From: Chromera velia
Taxonomy: Eukaryota > Sar > Chromeraceae
Direction: 5' to 3'
DNA length: 64,000 bases
Assembly: GCA_018398765.1 (NCBI GenBank)
Contig: JAHBMJ010005236.1
Coordinates: forward strand, 10,001-74,000
Below, one piece after another: positions 31,546 to 44,029 of this stretch; within the stretch, counting starts at the first letter, position 1; every line of letters starts with the position of its first letter. Under the pieces are notes generated by a model. That model saw only the letters and a list, made by a program, of their open reading frames with translations, was not told the DNA's origin and did no database searches. The position numbers and the translations under genes are program-made.

Positions 31546-34137
31546 GTACAGAGAGAGGGATCTCTGGCCTTCTCTGTCTGCAAAGAAGAAGGATGTACAG
31601 AGAGAAGGGTCCTGCCCTTCTCTGTCTCTAAAGAAGAAAGATGTATAGAGAGAGGGGTCCTGCCCTTCTCTGTCTGCAAAGAATGAAGATGTACAGAGAG
31701 AGGGGTCAGACTCTCTGCCCTTCTCTGTCTGCAAAGAAGAAAGATGTACAGAGAGAGGGGTCTTTACCCTTTTCTGTCTGCAAAGAAGAAGGATGTACAG
31801 AGAGAGGGGTCTCTGCGCTTCTTTGTATGCAAAGAAGAAAGATGTACAGAGAGAGGTATTCTGCCCTTCTCTGTCTGCAAAGAAGAAAGATGTAGAGAAA
31901 GAGGGGTCTTGCCCTTCTCTGTCTGCAAAGAAGAAAGATGTACAGAGAGAAGGTCCTGCAAATCTCTATCTGCAAAGAAGAAAGATGTACAACGAGAGGG
32001 GTCCCTGCCCTTCTCTATCTACAAAGAAGAAAGATGTACAGAGATAGGGCTCTGCCCTTCTCTGTCTGCAAAGAAGAAAGATATACAGAGAGAGGGTCCT
32101 GCAAATCTCTATCTGCAAAGAAGAAAGATGTATAGAGAGAGGGGTCCTGCCCTTCACTGTCTGCAAAGAATAAAGATGTACAGAGAGAGGGCCCTGCCCT
32201 TCTCTGTCTACAAAGAAGAAAGATGTATAGAGAGAGCAGTCTCTGCCCTTCTCTGTCTGCACAGAAGAAGGATATACAGAGAGAAGGGTCCTGCCCTTCT
32301 CTGTCTCTAAAGAAGAAAGATGTACAGAGAGAGGGGTCCTACCCTTCTTTGTCTGCGAAGAAGAAAGATATTATATATAATACAGAGAGAGGGTCCCCAG
32401 TCGTGCCCTTCTCTGTCTGCATAAAAGAAGGATATACAGAGAGAGGGGTCCTGCCCTTCTCTGTCTGCAAAGAAGAAAGATGTACAGAGAGAGGGTCCTG
32501 CCTTTCTGTGTCTGCAAAGAAGAAAGATGTACAGAGAGAGAGTCCTGCCCTTCTCTGTCTGCAAAGAAGAAGGATGTACAGAGAGAGAGGTCCTGCCCTC
32601 CTCTCTTTATAAAGAAGAAGGGTGTACAGAGAGAGGGGTCCTGCCCTTCTCTGTCAGCAAAAAAGAAAGATATACAGAGAGAGGGGTCCTGCCCTTCTCT
32701 ATCTGCAAAGAAGAAAGATGTACAGGGAGAGGTTCCTGCCCTTCTCTCTCTGCAGCAAGAAGAAAGATGTACAGACTCATACTACAGAAAGAGGGTCCTG
32801 CCCTTCTCTATTTGCAAAGAAAGATATACCGAGAGAGGGTTTCTACTCTCTCAATCTGCAAAGAAGAAAGGTGTATAGAGAGAGGGGTCAGACTCTCTGC
32901 CCTTCTTTGTCTGCAAAGAAGAAAGATGTACAGAGAGAGGGGTCTTACCCTTCTCTGTCTACAAAGAAGAAAGATGTACAGAGAGAGGGGTCTTTAACCT
33001 TCTCTGTCTGCAAAGAAGAAGGATGTACAGAGAGAGGGGTCTCTGCGCTTCTTTCTCTACAAAGAAGAAAGATGTACAGAAAGAGGTGTTCTGCCCTTCT
33101 CTGTCTGTAAAGAAGAAAAATGTAGAGAGAGAGGGGTCCTGCCCTTCTTTGTCTGCAAAGAAGAAAGATGTAGAGAGAGAGGGTCCTGCAAATCTCTATC
33201 TGCAAAGAAGAAAGACATACAAAGAGAGGGGTCTCTGCCCCTCTCTGTCTGCAAAGAATAATTAAAGATGTACAGAGATAGGGCCCTGCCCTTCTCTGTC
33301 TGCAAAGGAGAAAGATGTACAGAGAGAGGGGTCCTGCCAATCTCTGTCTGTAAAGAAGAAAGATATACAGAGAGAGGGGTCTTGCCCTTCTCTGTCTACA
33401 AAGAATGAAGATGTACAGAGAGAGGGTCCTACCCTTTTCTGTCTACAAAGAAGAAAGATGTACCGAGAGAGGGGTCTCTGCCCTTCTCTGTCTGCAAAGA
33501 AGAAGATGTAAAGAGAGATGGGTCCCTGCCTTTCTCTGTCTGCACAGAAGAAAGATGTACAGAGAGAAGTGTCCTGCCCTCCTCTGTCTATAAAGAAGAA
33601 AGATGTACAGAGAGAGGGGTCCTACCCTTCTTTGTCTGCGAAGAAAAAAGATATACAGAGAGAGGGTCCCCGGTCCTGCCCTTCTCTATCTGCACAGAAC
33701 AAGGATATACAGAGAGAGGGTCCTGCCCTTCTCTGTCTGCAAAGAAGAAAGATGTACAGAGAGAGGGGTCTTGCCCTTCTCTGTCTACAAAGAATGAAGA
33801 TATACAGAGAGAGGGTCCTGCCCTTCTCTGTCTGTAAAGAAGAAAGATGTATAGAGAGAGGGGTTTTGCCCTTCCCTGTCTGCAAAGAAGAAAGATGTAC
33901 AGAGAGAGGGGTCTCTGCCCTTCTCTATCTGCAAAGAAGAAGGATGTACAGAGAGAGGGGTCTCTGCACTTCTTTGTCTGCAAAGAAGAAAGATATACAG
34001 AGAGAGGTGTTCTGCCCTTCTCAGTCTGCAAAGAAGAAGGTGTACAGAGAGAGGGGTCCTGCCCTTCTCTGTCTGCAAAGAAGAAAGATGTACAGTGAGA
34101 TGGGTCTCTGCCCTTCTCTGTCTACAAAAAAGAAAGA

Positions 34138-37100
34138 TGTACACTGTCAGAGAGGGGGGTCCTGCCCTTCTTTGTCTACAAAGAAGAAAGCAGAAGAAAG
34201 TTGTACAGAGAGAGGGGTCCTGCCCTTCTCTGTCTGCAAAGAAGAAGATGTACAGAGAGATGCGTCTCTGCCTTTCTCTGTCTGCACAGAAGAAAGATGT
34301 ACAGAGAGAAGGTCCTGCCTTTTTCTGTCTGCAAAGAAGAAACATATACAGAGAGAGGGTCCTGCCCTTCTCTGTCTGCAAAGAAGAAGATGGACAGAGT
34401 GGGGGGTTTCTACCCTTCTCTGTCTGCAAACAAAAAGATGTACAAAGAGATGAGTCCCTGCCCTTCTCTGTCTGCAAAGAAGAAAGATGTATAGAAAGAG
34501 GGTTCCTGCTTTCTCTATCTGCAAAGAAGAAAGATGTACAGAGAGAGGGTCCAGCCATCTCTGTCTACAAAGAAGAAGATGTATAGAGAGATGGGTCTCT
34601 GCCCTTCTCTGTCTGCAAAGAAGAAAGATGTACAGAGAGAGGGGTCTTACACTTCTCTGTCTGCAAAGAAGAAACATGTACAGAGAGAGGGGTTCTGCCC
34701 TTCTCTCTCTGCAAAGAAGAAAGATGTACAGAGAGATGGGTCTCTTACCCTTCTCTGTCTGCAAAGAAGAAAGATGTACAGAGAGAGGGTCCTGCCCTTC
34801 TCTGTCTGCAAAGAAGAAAGATATACAGAGAGAGGGGTCCTGCCTTTCTCTGTCTGCAAAGAAGAAAGATGTACAGAGAGAGAGTCCTGCCTTTCTCTGT
34901 CTGCGAAGAAGAAAGATGTACAGAGAGAAAGTCCTGTCCTTCTCTGTCTGCGAAGAAGAAAGATGTACAGAGAGAGGGTCCTGCCCTTCTCTGTCTGCAA
35001 AGAAGAAGGATGTACAGAGAGAGGGGTCATGCCCTCCTCTGTCTGTAAAGAAGAAGGATGTACAGAGAGAGGGGTCCTGCCCTTCTCTGTCAGCAAAGAA
35101 GAAAGATGTGCAGAGAGAGGGGTCCTGCCCTTCTCTATCTGCAAAGAAGAAAGATGTATAGGGAGAGGTTCCTGCCCTTCTCTGTCTGCAAGAAGAAGGA
35201 TATACAGACTCATACTACACTCTCAGTGAGAGAGAGGGTCCTGCCCTTCTTTGTCTGCGAAGAAGAAACATATACAGAGAGAGGGTCCCTGGTCCTACCA
35301 TTCTCTGTCTGCAGAGAAGAAGGATGTACAGAGAAACGGGTCCTGCCCTTCTCTGTCTGCAAAGAAGAAAGATGTACAGAGAGAAAGTCCTGTCCTTCTC
35401 TGTCTGCGAAGAAGAAAGATGTACAGAGAGAGGGTCCTGCCCTTCTCTGTCTGCAAAGAAGAAGGATGTACAGAGAGAGGGGTCCTGCCTTCCTCTGTCT
35501 GTAAAGAAGAAGGATGTACAGAGAGAGGGGTCCTGCCCTTCTCTGTCAGCAAAGAAGAAAGATGTACAGAGAGAGGGGTCCTGCCCTTCTCTATCTGCAA
35601 AGAAGAAAGATGTATAGGGAGAGGTTCCTGCCCTTCTCTGTCTGCAAGAAGAAGGATATACAGACTCATACTACAGTCTCAGTGAGAGAGAGGGTCCTGT
35701 CCTTCTCTGTCTGCAAAGAAGGATGTACCGAGAGAGGGGTCCTGCCCTTCTCTATCTGTAAAGAAGAAAGATGGACAGAGAGAGGGGTTAGACTCTCTGC
35801 CCTTCTCTGTCTGCAAAAAAGAAAGATGTACAGAGAGAGGGGTCTCTTCCCTTCTCTGTCTGCAAAGAAGAAGATGTACAGAGACAAGGGTCCTACGCTT
35901 CTCTGTCTGCAAAGAATAAAGATGTACGGAGAGAGGGTCCTCAGGCTGCCCTTCTCTGTTTGCAAAGAAGAAAGATGTACAGAGAGAGGGGTCTTGCCCC
36001 TTCTCTGTCTACAAAGAATGAAGATATACAGAGAGAGGGTCCTGCCCTTCTCTGTCTGCAAAGAAGAAAGATGTATAGAGAGAGGGGTTTTGCCCTTCTC
36101 TGTCTGCAAAGAAGAAAGATATACAGAGAGAGGGGTCTCTGCCTTTCTTTATCTGCAAAGAAGAAGGATATACAGAGAGAGGGGTCTCTGCACTTCTTTA
36201 TCTGCAAAGAAAAAAGATGTATAGAGAGAGGTGTTCTGCCCTTCTCTGTCTGCAAAGAAGAAGATGTACAGAGAGAGGGGTCCTGCCCTTCTCTGTCTGC
36301 AAAGAAGAAAGATGTACAGTGAGATAGGTCTCTGCCCTTCTCTGTCTATAAAAAAGAAAGATGTACACTGTCAGAGAGGGGGGTCCTGCCCTTCTTTGTT
36401 TGTAAAGAAGAAAGCAGAAGAAAGTTGTACAGAGAGAGGGGTCCTGCCCTTCTCTGTCTGTAAAGAAGAAGATGTACAGAGAGATGCGTCTCTGCCTTTC
36501 TCTGTCTGTACAGAAGAAAGATATACAGAGAGAAGGTTCTGCCTTTCTCTGTCTGCAAAGAAGAAAGACGTACAGAGAGAGGGTCCTGCCCTTCTCTGTC
36601 TGCAAAGAAGAACGATGGACAGAGAGGGGGGTTTCTACCCTTCTCCGTCTGCAAACAAAAAGATGTACAAAGAGATGAGTCCCTGCCCTTCTCTGTCTGC
36701 AAAGAAGAAAGATGTATAGAAAGAGGGTTCCTCCTTTCTCTATCTGCAAAGAAGAGAGATGTACAGAGAGAGGGTCCAGCCATCTCTGTCTACAAAGAAG
36801 AAGATGTATAAAGAGATGGGTCTCTGGCCTTCTCTGTCTGCAAAGAAGAAAGATGTACAGAGAGAAGGGTCTTACACGTCTCTGTCTGCAAAGAAGAAAC
36901 ATGTACAGAGAGAGGGTCCAGCTATCTGTATCTGCAAAGAAGAAAGATGTACAGAGAGAGGGGTTTCTGCTCTTCTCTGTCTGCAAAGAATGAAGATGTA
37001 CAGAGAGAAGGGTCCTACCCTTCTCTATCTACAAAGAATGAAGATGTATAAAGAGAGGGTCCTCAGGCTGCCCTTCTCTGTCTGCGAAGAAGAAAGATGT

Positions 37101-38650
37101 ACAGAGAGAGGGGTCCTGCCCTTCTCTCTCTGCAAAGAAGAAAGATGTACAGAGAGATGGGTCTCTTACCCTTCTCTGTCTGCAAAGAAGAAAGATGTAC
37201 AGAGAGAGAGAGGGGTCCTGCCCTTCTCTGTCTGCAAAGAAGAAAGATGTACAGAGAGAAAGTCCTGCCCTTCTCTGTCTGCGAAGAAGAAAGATGTACA
37301 GAGAGAGGGTCCTGCCCTTCTCTGTCTGCAAAGAAGAAGGATATACAGAGAGAGGGGTCCTGCCCTCTTCTGTCTGTAAAGAAGAAGGATGTACAGAGAG
37401 AGGGGTCCTGCCCTTCTCTGTCAGCAAAGAAGAAAGATGTACAGAGAGAGGGGTCCTGCCCTTCTCTATCTGCAAAGAAGAAAGATGTATAGGGAGAGGT
37501 TCCTGCCCTTCTCTGTCTGCAAGAAGAAGAATATACAGACTCATACTACAGTCTCAGTGAGAGAGAGGGTCCTGTCCTTCTCTGTCTGCAAAGAAGGATG
37601 TACCAAGAGAGGGGTCCTGCCCTTCTCTATCTGCAAAGAAGAAAGATGGACAGAGAGAGGGGTTAGACTCTCTGCCCTTCTCTGTCTGCAAAAAAGAAAG
37701 ATGGACAGAGAGAGGGGTCTCTTCCCTTCTCTGTCTGCAAAGAAGAAGATGTACAGAGAGAAGGGTCCTACCCTTTTCTGTCTGCAAAGAATAAAGATAT
37801 ACGGAGAGAGGGTCCTCAGGCTGCCCTTCTCTGTCTGCAAAGAAGAAAGATGTACAGAGAGAGGGGTCTTGCCCTTCTCTGTCTACAAAGAATGAAGATG
37901 TACAGAGAGAGGGTCCTGCCCTTCTCTCTCTACAAAGAAGAAAGATGTATATAGAGAGGGGTCTCTGCCCTTCTCTGTCTGCAAAGAAGAAGATGTAGAG
38001 AGAGATGGGTCCCTGCTTTTCTCTGTCTGCATAGAAGAAGGATGTACAGAGAGAAGGGTCCTGCCCTTCTCTGTCTATAAAGAAGAAAGATATATAGAAA
38101 GAGGCGTCCTGCCCTTCTTTGTCTGCGAAGAAAAAAGATATACAGAGAGAGGGTCCCCGGTCCTGCCCTTCTCTGTCTGCACAGAAGAAGGATGTACAGA
38201 GAGAGAGGTCCTACCCTTCTCTGTCTGCAAAGAAGAAAGATGTACAGAGAGAGGGGTCTTGCCCTTCTGTGTCTACAAAGAATGAAGATTTACAGAGAGA
38301 GGGTCGTGCCCTTCTCTGTCTGCAAAGAAGAAAGATGTACAGAGAGAGGGGTTTTGCCCTTCCCTGTTTGCAAAGAAGAAAGATGTACAGAGAGAGGGGT
38401 CTCTGCCCTTCTCTATCTGCAAAGAAGAAGGATGTACAGAGAGAGGGGTCTCTGCACTTCTTTGTCTGCAAAGAACAAAGATGTATAGAGAGAGGTGTTC
38501 TACCCTTCTCTGTCTGCAAAGAAGAAGATGTACAGAGAGAGGGGTCCTGCCCTTCTCTGTCTGCAAAGAAGAAAGATGTACAGTGAGATGGGTCTCTACC
38601 CTTCTCTGTCTACAAAAAAGAAAGATGTACACTGTTAGAGAGGGGGGTCC
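34138..38650. repeat. Higher-order repeat, period about 2.2 kb
   Basis: The monomer with GTACACTGTCAGAGAGG (or GTTAGAGAGG) recurs at about 34138, 36362 and 38626, that is 2224 and 2264 bp apart. The monomer with CAGACTCATACTACA and CTCAGTGAGAG recurs at 35205, 35661 and 37536. Confidence 0.7.
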
Positions 38651-41600
38651 TGCCCTTCTCTGTCTGCAAAGAAGAAAGCAGAAGAAAGTTGTACAGAGAG
38701 AGGGGTCCTGCCCTTCTCTGTCTGCAAAGAAGAAGATGTACAGAGAGATGCGTCTCTGCCTTTCTCTGTCTGCACAGAAGAAAGATGTATAAAGAGAGGG
38801 TTCCTGCCTTCTCTATCTGCAAAGAAGAGAGATGTTCAGAGAGAGGGTCCAGCCATCTCTGTCTACAAAGAAGAAGATGTACAGAGAGATAGGCCTTTGC
38901 CCTTCTCTGTCTGCAAAGAAGAAAGATGTACAGAGAGGGGTCTTACACTTCTCTGTCTGCAAAGAAAAAAGATGTACAGAGAGAGGGTCCAGCCATCTGT
39001 ATCTGTAAAGAAGAAAGATGTACAGAGAGAGGGGTCTCTGCTCTTCTCTGTCTGCAAAGAAGAAGATGTACAGAGAGAAGGGTCTTGCCCTTCTCTATCT
39101 GCAAAAAATAAAGATGTACGGAGAGAGGGTCCTCAGGCTGCCCTTCTCTGTCTGCAAAGAAGAAAGATGTACAGAGAGAGGGGTCCTGCCCTTCTCTGTC
39201 TACAAAAAAGAAAGATGTACAGAGAGATGGGTCTCTTGCCCTTCTCTGTCTGCAACGAAGAAAGATGTACAGAGAGAGGGTCCTGCCCTTCTCTGTCTGC
39301 AAAGAAAAAAGATGTACAGAGAGAGAGGTCCTGCCTTTCTCTGTCTGCAAAGAAGAAAGATGTACAGAGAGAGAGTCCTACCTTTCTCTATCTGCGAAGA
39401 AGAAAGATGTACAGAGAGAGGGGTCCTGCCCTTCTCTGTCTGCGAAGAAGAAAGATATACAGAGAGAAGGTCCTGCCCTTCTCTGTCTGCGAAGAAGAAA
39501 GATATACAGAGAGAGGGTCCTGCCCTTCTCTGTCTGCAAAGAAGAAGGATATACAGAGAGAGGGGTCCTGCCCTCCTCTGTCTGTAAAGAAGAAGGATGT
39601 ACAAAGAAAGGGGTCCTGCCCTTCTCTATCAGCAAAGAAGAAAGATGTACAGAGAGAGGGGTCTTGCCCTTCTCTATCTACAAAGAAGAAAGATGTATAG
39701 GGAGAGGTTCCTGCCCTTCTCTGTCTGCAAGAAGAAAGATGTACAGATTCATACTACAGAGAGAGGGTCCTGCCCTTCTCTATCTGCAAAGAAGGATGTA
39801 CCGAGAGAAGGGTCCTGCCCTTCTCTATCTGTAAAAAAGAAAGATGTACAGAGAGAGGGGTCAGACTCTTTGCCCTTCTCTGTCTGCAAAGAAGAAAGAT
39901 ATACAGAGAGAGGGGTCTTGCCCTTCCCTGTCTGCAAAGAAGAAAGATATATAGAGAGAGGGTCTCTGCCCTTCTCTGTCTGTAAAGAAGAAGGATGTAT
40001 AGAGAGATGGGTCTCTGTACTTCTTTGTCTGCAAAAAAGAAAGATGTACAGAGAGAGGTGTTCTACCCTTCTCTGTCTGCAAAGAATGAAGATGTATAGA
40101 GAGAGGGGTCCTGCCCTTTTCTGTCTGCAAAGAAGAAAGATGTACAGTGAGATGGGTCTCTGCCCTTCTCTGTCTGCAAAGAAGAAAGATATACAGAGAG
40201 GGGGGTCCTGCCCTTCTCTGTCTGCAAAGAAGAAAGCAGAAGAAAGATGTACAGAGAGAGGGGTCCTGCCCTTCTCTGTCTGCAAAGAAGAAGATGTACA
40301 GAGAGATGCATCTCTGCCCTTCTCTGTCTGCATAGAAGAAAGATGTACAGAGAGAGGGTCCTGCCCTTCTCTGTCTGCAAAGAAGAAAGACATACAGAGA
40401 GAGGGTCCTGCCTTTCTCTGTCTGCAAAGAAGAAAGATGGACAGAGAGGGGGGTTTCTACCCTTCTCTGTCTGCAAACAAAAAGATGTACAAAGAGATAA
40501 GTCCCTGCCCTTGTCAGAGTCTGTCTGCAAAGAAGAAAGATGTATAGAGAGAGGGTTCCTGCCTTCTCTATCTGCAAAGAAGAGAGATGTACAGAGAGAG
40601 GGTTCAGCCATCTCCTAGGCCATCTCTGTCTACAAAGAAGAAGATGTACAGAGAGATAGGTCTCTGCCCTTCTCTGTCTGAAAAAGAAAGATGTACAGAG
40701 AGAGGGGTTCTGCCCTTCTCTGTCTGCAAAGAAGAAAGATGTACAGAGAGAGGGGTCCTGCCCTTTTCTGTCTGCAAAGAATGAAGATATACAGAGAGAG
40801 GGGTCCTGCCCTTCTCTGTCTGCAAAGAATGAAGATGTACAGAGAGAGGGGTCCTGCCCTTCTCTGTCTGTAAAAAAAAAGATGTACAGAGAGATGGGTT
40901 TCTGCCCTTCTCTGTCTGCAAAGAAGAAAGATGTATAGAGAGAGGGTCCTGCCCTTTCTCTGTCTGCAATTTTGAAAGAGGAAACATGTACAGAGAGAAG
41001 GGTCCTACCCTTCTCTATCTGCAAAGAAGCAAGATATACAGAGAGAGGGGACCTGCCCTTCTCTGTCTGCAAAGAATGAAGATGCACAGAGAGAGGGGTG
41101 TTTGCCCTTCTCTGTCTGCAAAGAATGAAAAGATGCCTAAAGAGCAGGATCTCTACCCTTCTCTGTCTGTAAAGAAGAAAGATGTATAGAGAAAGGGTCC
41201 AGCCATCTCTGTCTACAAAGAAGAAGATGTACAGAGAAAGGGTCCTGCGCTTCTCTATCTGCAAAGAAGAAAGATATACAGAGAGAGGGTTCAGCCATCT
41301 CTGTCTACAAAGAAGAAGATGTACAGAGAGATGGGTCTCTGCCCTTCTCTGTCTGCAACAAATACAGATGTATAGAGAGAGGGGTCGTGCGCTTCTCTGT
41401 CTGCAAAGAATGAAGATGCACAGAGAGAGGAGTGTTCGTCCTTCTCTGTCTGCAAAGAAGAAAGATATACAGAGAGAGGGGTCCTGCCCTTCTCTGTCTG
41501 CAAAGAAGAAAGATATACAGAGAGAACTTCAGGGTCCTGTCCTTCTCTGTCTGCAAAGAAGAAAAATGTACAGAGATGGGTCTCTACCCTTCTCTATCTG

Positions 41601-44029
41601 CAAAGAAGAAGATGTATACTGTCAGAGAGAGGGGTCCTGCCCTTCTGTGTCTACAGAGAGAGGGTCCTGCCCTTCTCTATCTGCGAAGAAGAAGGATATG
41701 CAGACAGAAGGTCCTGTCCTTCTCTGTCTGTAAAGAAGAAAGATGTATAGAGAGATGGGTTTCTACGCTTCTCTGTCTACAAAGAAGAAAGATGTACAGA
41801 GAGAGGGGTCCTGCCCTTATTTGTCTGCAAAGAATGAAGATGTACAGAAAGAGGGTCCTGCCCTTCTCTATCTGAAAAAGAAAGATGTACAGACAGAGGT
41901 ATCTCTGCCCTTCTCTGTCTGCAAAAAAGAAAGATGTACAGAGAGAGGGGTCCTGCCCTTCTCTGTCTGCAAAGAATGAAGATGTACAGAGAGAGGGGTC
42001 CTGCCCTCCTCTGTCTGTAAAGAAGAAGGATGTACAGAGAGAGGGGTCCTGCCCTTCTCTGTCAGCAAAGAATGAAGATGTACAGAGAGAGGGGTCCTGC
42101 CCTTCTCTGTCTGCAAAGAATGAAGATGTACAGAGAGAGGGGTCCTGCCCTTCTCTGTTTGCGAAGAAGAAAGATGTACAGAGAGAGGGGTCCTGCCCTT
42201 CTCTGTCTGCAAAGAATGAAGATGTACAGAGAGAGGGGTCCTGCCCTTCTCTGTCTGCAAAGAATGAAGATGTACAGAGAGAGGGGTCCTGCCCTTCTCT
42301 GTCTGCAAAGAATGAAGATGTACAGAGAGAGGGGTCCTGCCCCTCTCTGTTTGCAAAGAATGAAGATGCACAGAGAGAGGGGTCCTGCCCTTCTCTGTCA
42401 AGAAGAAAGATGTACAGAGAAAGGGGTTTCTGCCCTTCTCTGTCTGCAAAGAAGAAGATATACAGAGAGATAGGTCCCTTCCCTTCTCTATCTGTAAAGA
42501 AGAAAGACCTACAGAGAGAGGGTCCTGCCCTTCTCTATCTGCAAAGAAGAAAGATGTACAGAGAGAGGGTCCTGCCCTTTCTCTGTCTGCAATTTTGAAA
42601 GAGGAAAGATGTACAGAGAGAAGGGTCATGCCCTTCTCTGTCTGCAAAGAAGAAGATAGACAGAGAGATAGGTCTCTGCCTTTCTTTGTCTGCAAAGAAG
42701 AAAGATATACAGAGAGAGGGTCCTGCCCTTCTCTGTCTGTAAGGAAGAAAGATGTACAGAGAGAGGGGACCTGCCCTTCTCTGTCTGCAAAGAGTGGAGA
42801 TGTATAGAGAGAGGGATGTTCGCCCTTCTCTGTCTGCAAAGAGTGAAAAGATGCCTAGAGAGCGGGATCTCTACCCTTCTCTGTCTGCAAAGAAGAAAGA
42901 TATACAGAGAGAGGGTCCACCCATCTCTATCTACAAAGAAGAAAGATGTACAGAGAGAGGGTCCTGCCCTTCTGTATCTGCAAAGAAGAAAGATGTACAG
43001 AGAAAGGGGTTAGACTCTCTGCCCTTCTCTGTCTGCAAAGAAGAAAGATGTACAGAGAGAAGGGTTTTGCCCTTCCCTGTCTGCAAAGAAGAAAGATGTA
43101 CAGAGAGAGGGTTCCTGCCCTTCTCTGTCTGTAAAGAAGAAGGATGTATAGAGAGAGGGGTCTCTGCGCTTCTTTGTCTACAAAGAAGAAAGATGTACAG
43201 AGAGAGGGGTCAGACTCTCTGCCCTTCTCTGTCTGCAAAGAATGAAGATGTACAGAGAGAGGGGTCCTACCCTTCTCTGTCTGCAAAGAAGAAAGATGTA
43301 CAGAGAGAGGGTCCTGCAAATCTCTATCTGCAAAGAAGAAAGATGTATAAAAAGAAGGGTCCTGCCCTTCTCTATCTATAAAGAATAAAGATGTATAGAG
43401 AGAGGGCCCTGCCTTTCTCTGTCTGCAAAGAAGAAAAGTATACAGAGAGAGGGTCCTGCCCTTCTGTATCTGCAAAGAAGAAAGATGTACAGAGAAAGGG
43501 GTTAGACTCTCTGCCCTTCTCTGTCTGCAAAGAAGAAAGATGTACAGAGAGAAGGGTTTTGCCCTTCCCTGTCTGCAAAGAATGAAGATGTACAGAGAGA
43601 GGGTTCCTGCCCTTCTCTGTCTGCAAAGAAGAAGGATGTATAGAGAGAGGGGTCTTTGCGCTTCTTTGTCTACAAAGAAGAAAGATGTACAGAGAGAGGT
43701 GTTTTGCCCTTTTCTGTCTGCAAAGAATGAAGATGTACAGAGAGAGGGGTCCTACCCTTCTCTGTCTGCAAAGAAGAAAGATGTACAGAGAGACGGTGCC
43801 CTTCTCTGTCTGCAAAGAAGAAAAATGTATAGAGAGAAAGGTCTTGCCCTTCTCTATCTACAAAGAATGAAGATGTACAGAGAGAGGGTCCTGCCCTTCT
43901 CTGTCTACAAAGAAGAAAGATGTACCAAAAGAGGGGTCTCTGCCCTTTTCTGTCTGCAAAGAAGAAGATGTAGAGAGAGATGGGTCCCTGCCTTTCTCTG
44001 TCTGCACAAAAGAAGGATGTAGAGAGAGA